Shown one piece after another: positions 17,065-25,566 of a stretch of DNA of 64,000 nucleotides (positions are counted from its first letter, which is position 1; each line of letters starts with the position of its first letter). The DNA comes from Sphingobacterium detergens (GTDB lineage Bacteria; Bacteroidota; Bacteroidia; Sphingobacteriales; Sphingobacteriaceae). The DNA lies in NCBI RefSeq assembly GCF_003610355.1, contig NZ_RAPY01000002.1:558001-622000 (forward strand), read 5' to 3'. The notes beneath the pieces were generated by a model that did not search any database, was not told the origin of the DNA, and was given only the letters and a program-made list of their open reading frames with translations. The translations under genes and the position numbers were made by a program.

Positions 17065-17730
17065 ATGTTTAAAAAAGTACTCATTGCCGAAGACCACGAG
17101 ATAGCCAACATTTCAGTGCAGAAAACCTTGCACGACCTGGGTATTCACAATACCAAATACGTGTACTATTGTGATCATGCCCTTACCTGGATCAAAAATG
17201 CCATCCGCGATGGAGAATCCTATGATCTGTTGATCACCGATATCGAATTTGAAGACGACGATAGCCCACAGGAGATCAAAGATGGTCTTTCGCTGATCAA
17301 AGCCGTTAAGATGGTACAACCCGATATCAAGGTTATTGTGTTGACCGCCAAAGACCGGTCGGCACTGATCAATGAGATGTTTCGAGATAATCAGATTGAC
17401 GGACTTGTACGCAAAGCTCGTCGGGACGGTCAGCATCTGCGCGAGGCACTCCAGACTGTTTATCAGCACCGTACGTATCAGTCACCCGATAGCAAGAAGT
17501 TTATACAGGAACAGAATTCGCACGAGTTTACCCAATTTGACCTTCATATCGTCAAATTGCTCTATGAAGGAATATCCCAAAAGGAGATGCCCGAATACCT
17601 ACAGCAGCGTGATATTCGACCATCAAGTCTCAGTAGCATCGAGAAACGGCTCAACCTGATGAAAGATGTACTCGGCTTTACCAAAAATGAACAGCTGGTG
17701 GCCCATTGTAAGGAACTGGGCTTTATATAA
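17065..17730 (+). CDS. Response regulator, receiver plus NarL/LuxR-like HTH
   Basis: 221 residues. Receiver: acidic pair E9/D10, phosphoacceptor D59 in YDLLITDIEF, and VIVLTAKDRS. C-terminal ~70 residues: FDLHIVKLLYEGISQKEMPE, then SSLSSIEKRLNLMKDVLGFT, a NarL-type helix-turn-helix with an atypical, longer turn (LQQRDIRPSS). It forms an operon with the kinase. Directly behind it begins the first of several promoters with the palindrome TTTACGG-N4-CCGTAAA, so it is the best local candidate for the factor that binds them (inference). Confidence 0.9.
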   Translation: MFKKVLIAEDHEIANISVQKTLHDLGIHNTKYVYYCDHALTWIKNAIRDGESYDLLITDIEFEDDDSPQEIKDGLSLIKAVKMVQPDIKVIVLTAKDRSALINEMFRDNQIDGLVRKARRDGQHLREALQTVYQHRTYQSPDSKKFIQEQNSHEFTQFDLHIVKLLYEGISQKEMPEYLQQRDIRPSSLSSIEKRLNLMKDVLGFTKNEQLVAHCKELGFI

Positions 17731-17746
17731 AAATATTTTTACCTCC

Positions 17747-17791
17747 TTACGGGAACCCGTAAAGGATCGATATTGTATTGCATTAGGTTTG
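17747..17791 (+). promoter_or_regulatory. Regulon palindrome and promoter of the small RNA
   Basis: TTACGGGAACCCGTAA at 17747-17762; -7 box TAGGTTTG at 17784-17791; centre spacing 33 bp. It lies immediately after the response-regulator stop codon and faces a ~125-bp transcript without a gene. Confidence 0.7.
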
Positions 17792-17797
17792 TATGGA

Positions 17798-17922
17798 CGG
17801 ATTTATAGCAGGAATTATATTTTTCGTTACATAAAAATATCCAATGCACTCAGGATATTTAGCGCTATATGTTAACCAATTTTACGAAAAGAGAAAGGCT
17901 ATCGGAGGATAGCCTTTCTTTA
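17798..17922 (+). ncRNA. Candidate small RNA next to the response regulator
   Basis: From the predicted start (~17798) to a strong terminator there is no protein gene, only a 13-codon ORF at 17793-17834. Structure: hairpin AAATATCC (17835-17842) with GGATATTT (17853-17860), then the terminator GAAAGGCTATC-GGAG-GATAGCCTTTC (17893-17918) and a T-rich tail. Its own regulon-type promoter plus a clean terminator support a discrete transcript of about 125 nt. Targets are unknown. Alternative: leader of a very short hydrophobic peptide. Confidence 0.5.
17893..17922 (+). terminator. Strong intrinsic terminator
   Basis: 11-bp perfect stem GAAAGGCTATC/GATAGCCTTTC with loop GGAG, followed by TTTATT. 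It ends the candidate small RNA. Confidence 0.9.
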
Positions 17923-18038
17923 TTATTGGCATATCTCGTTCTTATAGCTGTTTTTTAGAAAAGGAGCTAAATTGCATTATTTTTTTTATCTTACAGATAA
18001 ATTTTCGATCAGCTCGCTTATCTAAATAATCAATTCGT

Positions 18039-18974
18039 ATGAAAAAGTCTTCAAAGCTAATATCCATCTTCTCTCTCCTTGCGTTGTCATTTAGCTTGTT
18101 CATATTCAATTCCTGTTCCAAAGAAGACGTTGCTCCCAAAGAAGGGTTAATCGCGCAGGACCTTAAGAGTCTAACCTTAAATACTGGTTTTACGGATAAT
18201 ATCATTCCTATCAAAGCAGATAGATGGGCTGTTTCTTATGTCAAAGATGCACTTACAGGTGAGATCTTGAAAGATTCGATGGGCAATGCGCTCAAATTGG
18301 AAAGTGTGGGCACCGTTGAAATGGAAGCGGGATGGTTAACCTTGGAAAAAACGGCCAGCAATGAGCTAAAGCTCACGCTGCAAGAAAATTTCAGTGACCA
18401 GCCGCGGAATTTTGTGATAGGCATCCAATCGTCCGATAGACAGGATGAAATAAGTTTTAGCCAATCTAGGGGTGATGAATACGAACTGATCAACAAGGAA
18501 ATTAAAGAAATAGAAGGTAGTCGCAAAATATATGTTAGCAGTGAAGGGTGCAGTTCTCTGACAGTAAGAAATGATTCGGATCAGGAGAAAAATGTAGAGA
18601 CGCTTGAAATCTTTAAAGACGTCAAATACAGCTCCGAATTTTCGAGTAACAGCTACGGTGCTTTTGACTGGATCAATAAAAAAGATGCAAGCATTTTTAT
18701 GGATGAAGTATTGATAGATGATGTTAGTCATTGGCAGGGGAAAGTCCTCTATGTCAAAGGGAAGACCTTTGAAAATTATATCAAACCAGGAAATAGTCAA
18801 ACATTAGCGCTCAAACCACATCGGAGTCTCTCTATTCGCGGTGAGTTTACCTACCTTGAGCGAAGCTGCAATTATACCTTTACCATAAAAAATAAAAATT
18901 CAGGGCATCGTTTTAATTTGAAGGGTGTTTGGAAGCAAAAGGTTCCGTTGATCTCCCATACGATAATAGAATAA
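18039..18974 (+). CDS. Lipoprotein of unknown function
   Basis: 311 residues with a lipoprotein signal (hydrophobic ~10-22, lipobox FNSCSKED with Cys at ~26). The rest is beta-rich, with no recognised domain: ~65-130 resembles an Ig-like/BACON-type beta-sandwich (TVEMEAGWLTLEKTA, NFVIGIQSSDRQDEISFSQ), and a second domain follows. Single gene without a visible regulon palindrome in its upstream region. It is likely exported to the outer membrane. Function unknown. Confidence 0.75.
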   Translation: MKKSSKLISIFSLLALSFSLFIFNSCSKEDVAPKEGLIAQDLKSLTLNTGFTDNIIPIKADRWAVSYVKDALTGEILKDSMGNALKLESVGTVEMEAGWLTLEKTASNELKLTLQENFSDQPRNFVIGIQSSDRQDEISFSQSRGDEYELINKEIKEIEGSRKIYVSSEGCSSLTVRNDSDQEKNVETLEIFKDVKYSSEFSSNSYGAFDWINKKDASIFMDEVLIDDVSHWQGKVLYVKGKTFENYIKPGNSQTLALKPHRSLSIRGEFTYLERSCNYTFTIKNKNSGHRFNLKGVWKQKVPLISHTIIE

Positions 18975-19028
18975 GCAGATCGATAAATAAGCCATATTTT
19001 ATCTGTACAGATGTTACGGGACATTTAC

Positions 19029-19526
19029 TTAGCTTGGTTCATTATTTTTATTCGAAAACGTATTGATTGAATTTAGCGCATAGTAAGCGATCCCATTGTC
19101 AGGGTATTCTTCCAGAATTTCTTCGTAGAGTGCCTTCGCTTTTTCTGCCTGCATTGTCTGTGAATAACAAAATGCGATATTACAGAGTCCCATTTCCCGG
19201 TAGCACATTTTTGAAGAACTTAATACCGTAATTACACGGTATTTATCCACCCATTTGTTTCTCGTAAAATAATCAACACTCTCTTTAAAATGCGTTATTG
19301 CTGTTTCAAAGTCGTTTTGTTTGAGTGCTTTCATTCCTTTTCTATGGCTTCTAGGGACGGTCATTCGCAATACAATTGCTAAAATGGAAAAGATAATGAC
19401 GCCGATGAAAACATCATCTGTCTGAAAGATATATTCGAAAGTGAATAAAAAAGCCAAGGTTATCGCAAATACAATTGCAAATGCAGGCCAGGATATTTGT
19501 CGAACAATAGGAACATTTGAACTCAT
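19029..19526 (-). CDS. Small membrane protein with TPR-like domain
   Basis: 165 residues. Two adjacent membrane helices (~13-30 and ~39-54: FAIVFAITLAFLFTFEYIF, FIGVIIFSILAIVLRM) are followed by a cytoplasmic helical part with TPR signatures (FETAITHFKESVDYFTRN; ALYEEILEEYPDNGIAYYAL). Probably a scaffold. It reads away from the PLD operon, with which it shares the intergenic region. No enzyme motif. Confidence 0.7.
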   Translation of the reverse strand: MSSNVPIVRQISWPAFAIVFAITLAFLFTFEYIFQTDDVFIGVIIFSILAIVLRMTVPRSHRKGMKALKQNDFETAITHFKESVDYFTRNKWVDKYRVITVLSSSKMCYREMGLCNIAFCYSQTMQAEKAKALYEEILEEYPDNGIAYYALNSINTFSNKNNEPS

Positions 19527-19657
19527 TTTATCAAGATCTAATTTTGGTTGCTATGTGCTGCTAAATATACTGAAAGCCTCGCAAAGTCTTCCTTCTCATT
19601 GTTGTTTTTATATTAAGTTTTGCACAAAGAGTAATCCTACCAATTCTTAATTACGCC

Positions 19658-19703
19658 TTTACGGGAAACCGTAAAATCTCCTTTACGGTTTTTGATAGTT
19701 TTG
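19658..19703 (+). promoter_or_regulatory. Regulon palindrome and promoter of the PLD/VWA/nuclease operon
   Basis: TTTACGG-GAAA-CCGTAAA at 19658-19675, a further half-site TTTACGG at 19682-19688, and a -7 box TAGTTTTG at 19696-19703 (centre spacing 33 bp). The extra half-site may allow cooperative binding. Confidence 0.75.
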
Positions 19704-19762
19704 AATCGATGAATCAACAAACATCAGCAAAGTCATATAACCGTATTTAACTGAAAAACACT

Positions 19763-21880
19763 ATGAATACAGATCAATTGATCCAGGATACGCTCTCCGA
19801 TAGCAGAGTCATCTATGAACGTGTTAGGCAGGAGCTTTCTAAAGCCCGTGCCGAAGTCTTGATTGCAATGGCCTGGTTTACCGATAATGAACTTTTCGCG
19901 ACAGTTCAGGGATGCCTTGATCGTCATGTAAAAGTTTCAATTATTATATCAGATCAGCCGGATAATGAAAAGCTCGACTTTTCACTCTTGGAAAAACAGG
20001 GCGCAGAGGTGACCAAGGTCAAGAATGTTGGCTGGGGGATCATGAATCAGAAATTCTGTGTGATTGACCAAGCCGTTGCTATCACTGGCTCCTATAACTG
20101 GAGTAACAACTCCAAAAGCAATAATCATGTAAGCGTCATCGTCACCAATTATCCAAAGACCATTACTGAGCTTACTGATACTTTTCATGGGATCCGAACC
20201 CGAGCCATAAGGATCAATAATGGCGAAACATTGGACGATATTATCGCATCTGAAAAAATAGAAACACCCATGCAGATTAAACTAGAAAGCCACAGTTCTC
20301 GATACGCAGTGTCGTCGGGAGGTGAACTCAATTTCCAGCAGCAGTCTTTGAAAGAATTTAAAGATGTACTGGACAATATTATCGCTTCCGAAGTAGGGGC
20401 TTTTGACAAGGATTTAGTCAAACAGAGCGGTTATAACCGTGCGAAAGAAAACAATGGAGACCATCAGATTCTCCACCAGGCGATGGATAGCCTTTACTCA
20501 AATTTTATCAATGAAATTGAAGTTATCGCCGAGAAAAAGGATCGTTTGAAAGTGCGGATAGATGAACAGCAGAAAGTAAGTTCCACCAACATGGAATTTA
20601 AAACGGAACAGGAGATTGAAAAGATTAAAACCAATACAACTTTTGATCAGCAAAACTTCGATTCGGATATCAATACCCTGAATGCAAAAATCGAAGAAAA
20701 ACGCCTTCAAATTAACTCGAATAACAATACGAAGATTCCCTTTATTGAGAGTAAGATTATTGGCCTGAAACAAAAAATCAAAGAATTAGAAGTTGAGTTT
20801 ATAAAGCCATCGGTCAACAAGCCTATTATGTTTATTCTAGCTGGTACGACTCTATTACTTGCCCTGTATATATTTGTTTTTTACTCCTCAGTTGCTTATA
20901 TCTTTATTTTCTCGAAAGAAGAAATCAATGAAATGATGTTGTTAGGTTCTGCAAACACACAGTCGCCCGAAGTCTTTAATCCACATGCTATTAGTAAGAT
21001 AGGGCAGAAAGGGATGGGAGGGATATTATTTCTTTTTTTATTTGTGGCTATTCCGCTCGCACTGGGTATGTATAAAGTTTTTAAAGATCTTTTTGAGGTC
21101 AGTGAAAAACAGGAAGTCCAGCAACGAGGTATTATACAAAAGATCAAAATGGCCTTTGTCAACCATTTGGGAATTATTCTTATCCTCGTTGTTGATATTT
21201 TTATTGCCTATAAAGTTTCAAAAAATATCAATGATATAGAATTGCTGACCAATAAGACAGACCAACGGCTGTCACTGTCAAATGTACTTGGAGATAGCAA
21301 TTTTTGGCTTGTATTTATCCTTGGTGCGCTGGGTGTATTTCTTTTTGGATTCTTTTTCGAAAAATTAATGGGTCAGGTCAATGAACGTAACCTTTCTTTT
21401 CAACAGCAGAAGACAAAACATATTGTCGAGAGCCACCAGAAAGAGATCAGTGAGTACCAGGATCAGATCAATAAGATCCAATTGGAGAACGATACCATAC
21501 AAGCTGAACTATTTACGTTGCAAGTGAGCAAAGATGAAAAGATAGGTCAGATTCAGCAGCTTCCGATTCAGCAGAACGAACGAGTAGGAACTTTGCAACA
21601 TCAACTGCTCACTTTCAAAGAACGGATCAGTAATATTGGACAGATTTACAAGAGCCAGATTGACAATGATAAGCTGCCTATTTCCAAAGCCGAGATGGAA
21701 AACCGAGTCAATATTTATATGGAAGGTTGGAGTAAATATCTATACGAGGTGTATGCAATTTTAAAGGCGGAGACCAAAACCCGTGAGGCTGTAGGTGAAT
21801 GCGAAGCTTGGCTTTCCAATTTGGGACTACAGTCTGATATTAAACATGAACTACTTGAAGATATTGCAGCATTTAATTAA
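19763..21880 (+). CDS. Degenerate phospholipase-D-like membrane protein with coiled coils
   Basis: 705 residues. Residues ~10-145 are a single PLD-like domain (VLIAMAWFTDNELFATV; MNQKFCVIDQAVAITGSYNW). The catalytic motif HxKxxxxD is present as NQKFCVID, so the histidine is lost and the domain is probably a non-catalytic binder, as in DUF1669-type proteins. Then long coiled coils (~240-355), four membrane helices (~362-390, 425-445, 467-485, 515-533) and another coiled coil (~540-620). First gene of the operon with the two lipoproteins behind it, driven by a regulon promoter. It may tether or scaffold at the inner membrane. Confidence 0.8.
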   Translation: MNTDQLIQDTLSDSRVIYERVRQELSKARAEVLIAMAWFTDNELFATVQGCLDRHVKVSIIISDQPDNEKLDFSLLEKQGAEVTKVKNVGWGIMNQKFCVIDQAVAITGSYNWSNNSKSNNHVSVIVTNYPKTITELTDTFHGIRTRAIRINNGETLDDIIASEKIETPMQIKLESHSSRYAVSSGGELNFQQQSLKEFKDVLDNIIASEVGAFDKDLVKQSGYNRAKENNGDHQILHQAMDSLYSNFINEIEVIAEKKDRLKVRIDEQQKVSSTNMEFKTEQEIEKIKTNTTFDQQNFDSDINTLNAKIEEKRLQINSNNNTKIPFIESKIIGLKQKIKELEVEFIKPSVNKPIMFILAGTTLLLALYIFVFYSSVAYIFIFSKEEINEMMLLGSANTQSPEVFNPHAISKIGQKGMGGILFLFLFVAIPLALGMYKVFKDLFEVSEKQEVQQRGIIQKIKMAFVNHLGIILILVVDIFIAYKVSKNINDIELLTNKTDQRLSLSNVLGDSNFWLVFILGALGVFLFGFFFEKLMGQVNERNLSFQQQKTKHIVESHQKEISEYQDQINKIQLENDTIQAELFTLQVSKDEKIGQIQQLPIQQNERVGTLQHQLLTFKERISNIGQIYKSQIDNDKLPISKAEMENRVNIYMEGWSKYLYEVYAILKAETKTREAVGECEAWLSNLGLQSDIKHELLEDIAAFN

Positions 21881-21891
21881 CCGCTATTCCA

Positions 21892-22848
21892 ATGAAAATA
21901 TCCTATATTTTACCACGATTATTTATACTATTCTTGCTTGCCAGTTGCCAGAATGATGACTCCAAAAAGCAGCAGGTAATGCTCAAAGATTACAATATCA
22001 TTATTGCCCCGGATCTATCCAACAGGATCAATACACACTTATATCCGAAACCAATCCATGATACTGTTTTGATCCAAGATATTGTCAGTCATAGTGATGA
22101 CCTATTAAAGCTTCACAATCGAAGTTCCGGACAATTAGATGTTTATAAACTTGATTTTATCAACCGTGGAATATTAAATACTTCATCATTCGATCCAAAG
22201 AAGATGACTATTGATTTTAATCAGTTTTCTAACAACCAGCTAGATCGGGCCAGTTATATCCGCAAAGGTCTGAAAGGTGATGTAGAAGTCTTTACGGATG
22301 AGGTAAATCGGGTCTATGATTATGCATTGAAAAATCCATCCGGTGCAGATGTTTGGAATTACTTTAACGAAACGATTAAAAGTTCGTTGGTAGATGTTTC
22401 TCCAAAACGAATAGATGGGAGCAATAAGATCATTGTCGATAAGAAAAATACGAATGTCCTGCTTCTTTTGACAGACGGTTATATTGAGAGCACTAATAAG
22501 GGGAGGGGGTATAGACTGGGATCAGAACTTGTAGCCAAGATCCGTAAAGATTACAATGCGAGCGGTAAGCGAGACTTAGCCGCTTTTATACAATCCGATT
22601 CCACCTATGCAATCAATAGAACTGATTTTAACCTCAAAGACGTGAACATCTTTATTGCTGAACTTGTTGACCGTTCATTGGATCCAAGCGGTGCGGCCAA
22701 AGAACAGCCTACTGATTTTCAGATTATCAAGGTTATCTGGGAGAAGTGGCTGAAAGATAGTGGCTGTGCCAATGTTAAGGTTATTCAGGCTGTGAATACA
22801 AAAGAACAGTTTTATCAGGAGTTTGAACAATTCCTCAAAACATTATAG
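21892..22848 (+). CDS. Lipoprotein with VWA-like domain
   Basis: 318 residues; lipoprotein signal with LASCQNDD (Cys ~19). The body has the outline of a von Willebrand A-type domain: a first strand YNIIIAPDLSNRIN, where D-x-S could be the metal site, and later NVLLLLTDGYIES, the usual fourth-strand TDG motif. Such domains bind proteins through a metal ion. It starts 11 bp after the PLD-like gene and 5 bp before the nuclease gene: one operon. Periplasmic or outer-membrane location is expected. VWA is inferred from two motifs. Confidence 0.7.
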   Translation: MKISYILPRLFILFLLASCQNDDSKKQQVMLKDYNIIIAPDLSNRINTHLYPKPIHDTVLIQDIVSHSDDLLKLHNRSSGQLDVYKLDFINRGILNTSSFDPKKMTIDFNQFSNNQLDRASYIRKGLKGDVEVFTDEVNRVYDYALKNPSGADVWNYFNETIKSSLVDVSPKRIDGSNKIIVDKKNTNVLLLLTDGYIESTNKGRGYRLGSELVAKIRKDYNASGKRDLAAFIQSDSTYAINRTDFNLKDVNIFIAELVDRSLDPSGAAKEQPTDFQIIKVIWEKWLKDSGCANVKVIQAVNTKEQFYQEFEQFLKTL

Positions 22849-22853
22849 GCAGG

Positions 22854-23414
22854 ATGAAAAAGTGGGTAAACGTAATGATCAAACTAGGTGTAATCGTCCT
22901 GTTTTTTCTGCTTGTTTTTTTAATGAGCTGCACACAATCAGAGCAAACTTTCCGGTCTTTCGGTTTTTTGGAAAAAAGCAATCTTCCTTACTCAGATGCG
23001 GTACGGGTATATAAAGTAGTCGATGGAGATACCTTTTGGATAAAAAACGGAGCCGGAAAAAATGTAAAAATCAGACTGATCGGTATCGATGCACCTGAAG
23101 AGCGAAATGCTTTTCACAAAAAGAAGCATCCTTTTGGAATAACATCCAAACGTTATCTCGATAGCTTGATCCTGCATAAGGAGATCCGATTGGAATATGA
23201 TGTGGACTCGCTAGACCGTTATGGTCGCACGTTGGCGTACGCTTATCTCAACGATACATTTATAAATGCTGAGATGATCAAAAATGGATATGCGCTATTA
23301 ATGACTGTACCACCCAATGTGCGTTATCAATCCCAGTTTGTTGCAGGTCAGTCTTATGCGCGCTCAAATCGCTTGGGTCTTTGGAATGTATACGATAATC
23401 CTAAACTAGACTGA
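22854..23414 (+). CDS. Thermonuclease family (SNase) protein, membrane-anchored
   Basis: 186 residues. A hydrophobic start with LMSCTQSE (lipobox) precedes an SNase domain from ~43: VYKVVDGDTFWI, IRLIGIDAPEE (calcium ligand Asp and catalytic Arg/Glu region), DSLDRYGRTLAYAYL (second catalytic Arg), NAEMIKNGYA and a C-terminal ARSNRLGLW. All expected residues are present, so it should cut DNA or RNA outside the cytoplasm. Last gene of the operon with the PLD-like and VWA-like genes, ended by a strong terminator. Confidence 0.92.
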   Translation: MKKWVNVMIKLGVIVLFFLLVFLMSCTQSEQTFRSFGFLEKSNLPYSDAVRVYKVVDGDTFWIKNGAGKNVKIRLIGIDAPEERNAFHKKKHPFGITSKRYLDSLILHKEIRLEYDVDSLDRYGRTLAYAYLNDTFINAEMIKNGYALLMTVPPNVRYQSQFVAGQSYARSNRLGLWNVYDNPKLD

Positions 23415-23435
23415 GTATTCAATCATTGGCAAACT

Positions 23436-23475
23436 AAAACGGTCTGCTATCTCACAATAACAGACCGTTTTTTTT
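23436..23475 (+). terminator. Terminator of the PLD/VWA/nuclease operon
   Basis: AAACGGTCTG (from 23437) pairs with CAGACCGTTT (from 23461) across a 14-nt loop and is followed by eight T. Confidence 0.85.
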
Positions 23476-23511
23476 ATCGAAATCACATATTCGAGACTTT
23501 ATAGTAAACAG

Positions 23512-24525
23512 TTAGCTCGGCCAGTTCTGGCTTAGATGGGCATTCCATATTTTTTTCATCATAATCTCAAATATGACCTGGTCTTTCTTTGATACCAGTT
23601 TAGGTTCTTTACCTTTATACTTTTTGAACAACACTTGGTCGGGCAGGGCTAGGATATTTGCAATTTGGGTGTAGGCGAGTTTGGAAGAGGAATCCGAAGC
23701 AAAAAAGTACATTTTTTTGTTTGTCATCACTATGGTCCCTCTTTTTATTAACTTATAACTTGAATAGCCTCGATCTGAACGCAATTCAAACCAGTCGATG
23801 TTGCTTTCCTCGTATAAGCATATTTCATTTTTTATAATCTCTTGATTTGTACCCCATTGCTGGAGAGGTTCTTTCTCGAGTTTCCAGTAGGAAAGATATT
23901 TATTGAGCATTTGTTTACTATGAGCGGGAAACTTGATGTTACGTATCTCTAGTGACTGCTCTAGCTCATGAAATTCACGGTATGATATTCTTTTTTTTGC
24001 GATAAAAGGCTTGGCCAGCGAATCAACGAATTGTGTATTCCTTTTATCTTTTATTCCTTTGAGTATGGTATCACCGATGTCAAAAAACTGAACTAATTTA
24101 TTGAAATGAGCAAAGTCGTTGTTATCCAACATAGAGTTTTTAAGTAGTTTAATGTATTCTCTATCGATCACATCAATGCCTAATTTTTGCCGATAATATG
24201 TTGCTGTATGATCGGCTATGAGTAACAAAGATTGTAAATGTCTAATGTTATCTAATTCAAATTCACTGATGATCCCATTTTTACAGCATTCATTGATATA
24301 GGTGATATAAAATTCCTCCATATTCAACCCGAAGCTTTTGTATACGTTGGTTCCATACTTTGATACGATCAGCTCCATGTCATGGATGCTGACCGATTCT
24401 ATTGGTTTATTTGCAAAGAGGTTATTGATTTCAATTACACAATTCTCATCCGGCTCTTGCTTGAACCAACGTTGCAAGAGACTTTTCTTGATGAGCGGTT
24501 TCTTTTCAAATATTTCCTTATTCAT
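23512..24525 (-). CDS. Hypothetical protein with C-terminal PH/GRAM-like segment
   Basis: 337 residues from ATG 24525 (MNKEIFEKKPLIK); this start overlaps the stop of the upstream gene as ATGAATAA, which decides it over the longer frame that opens at 24624. The first ~240 residues are helical with no recognised family (IEINNLFANKPIESVSIHDM). The last ~100 contain KRGTIVMTNKKMYFFASDSS, a pattern typical of bacterial PH/GRAM-like domains that bind membranes. Third gene of a minus-strand operon with the DUF3761-type and HsdR-N genes, tightly coupled to the former. Confidence 0.65.
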   Translation of the reverse strand: MNKEIFEKKPLIKKSLLQRWFKQEPDENCVIEINNLFANKPIESVSIHDMELIVSKYGTNVYKSFGLNMEEFYITYINECCKNGIISEFELDNIRHLQSLLLIADHTATYYRQKLGIDVIDREYIKLLKNSMLDNNDFAHFNKLVQFFDIGDTILKGIKDKRNTQFVDSLAKPFIAKKRISYREFHELEQSLEIRNIKFPAHSKQMLNKYLSYWKLEKEPLQQWGTNQEIIKNEICLYEESNIDWFELRSDRGYSSYKLIKRGTIVMTNKKMYFFASDSSSKLAYTQIANILALPDQVLFKKYKGKEPKLVSKKDQVIFEIMMKKIWNAHLSQNWPS

Positions 24526-25444
24526 ATTGTCTGTATTCTTCATATATGGGATCATTCCAGTTGCATACACCACCATGCCAGGAGCAGGCCCCTCGACCTC
24601 GTGCGTCAGATGTAGTACCATCACAGCATCTTGTCACATAACCAATCACTCGCTTCCTTAAGGGATTGATTACATTATACAATTTTTCGGCTGCAGTTGA
24701 CCCAAGCTCCATCGCTCTGTTGAGGTCGTTGACAGCTGCTTGTGGTTGTTTTAATTTTTGATAGCATATAGCTCGCCTGTAGTAATGGTCAGCGTCCTTA
24801 TTGTGGGCTATCAAGTTATCCAGCTTTCCTAACGCATCGCTATAATTGCCTTGTTTGATAAATAGATCAATCTGGTTGGATCGTAACGTGTTTCTCTTGT
24901 TGGATAGCTGGTCTATTTCATCGCCAAACTTGGCAAATGTATTTGCACGATCAATCAGTGTGAGCGATCGGTCAATATCTTTAGTAGGGGCTACCAATAG
25001 TTTTAAATAATAGTTTAGACTATCCTTCCGGACAGCTTCATTCTTCTCCTCCAATGCTTTCTTTTGTTGAGCAGCTAGCGCGAGCTGTGCTTTTTCCTTT
25101 TCTTTTTGTAATTGGAAATGATGGCTGGCAATACTAACAGGGATTGAAAAGACGATAAGAAGCGCCGTAATAAAAAGTTTTACCTTGGAGTCCAATTTTA
25201 CTCGGAGCACGTTTTCCCATTTAGCCTGAGTTGGGGGAATAAAAAGCGAAGAGATTGACGCCAAGATCAATCCAGATAGCAAGTTGTTAGCGAATACAAA
25301 GGCAAACAACATAATGCAGCTGGATAAAACGATCTGCCATAAAGGGAACTTCTTTGCCTGCTTTTGGTCACTAGTTCCATGGAAGATATCCTTAAATATT
25401 TTTTTATCGGGTGATATCAGTCCACTTACGTATCTTCTTTTCAT
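24518..25444 (-). CDS. Membrane TPR protein with C-terminal DUF3761-like domain
   Basis: 308 residues. Two hydrophobic regions (~38-68 and ~87-108), then a coiled segment (~113-140) and TPR-type helices (~165-255: NYSDALGKLDNLIAHNKDAD, HYYRRAICYQKL). The end, GYVTRCCDGTTSDARGRGAC then SWHGGVCNW, matches the Cys/His pattern of DUF3761, a small extracytoplasmic domain of unknown role. It overlaps the next gene by 8 bp. Second gene of the operon that begins with the HsdR-N nuclease. Confidence 0.75.
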   Translation of the reverse strand: MKRRYVSGLISPDKKIFKDIFHGTSDQKQAKKFPLWQIVLSSCIMLFAFVFANNLLSGLILASISSLFIPPTQAKWENVLRVKLDSKVKLFITALLIVFSIPVSIASHHFQLQKEKEKAQLALAAQQKKALEEKNEAVRKDSLNYYLKLLVAPTKDIDRSLTLIDRANTFAKFGDEIDQLSNKRNTLRSNQIDLFIKQGNYSDALGKLDNLIAHNKDADHYYRRAICYQKLKQPQAAVNDLNRAMELGSTAAEKLYNVINPLRKRVIGYVTRCCDGTTSDARGRGACSWHGGVCNWNDPIYEEYRQYE

Positions 25445-25566
25445 AGTTTTTGAATGTTATTTTTCGCCATGATAACGAATATGCTTGCGATACTAAAAGA
25501 AGAAATATCGCTTAAGAATCTTGTTCCCAAGCGATAGTTAAAGAATAATTATAGTGAAAGCATGTA

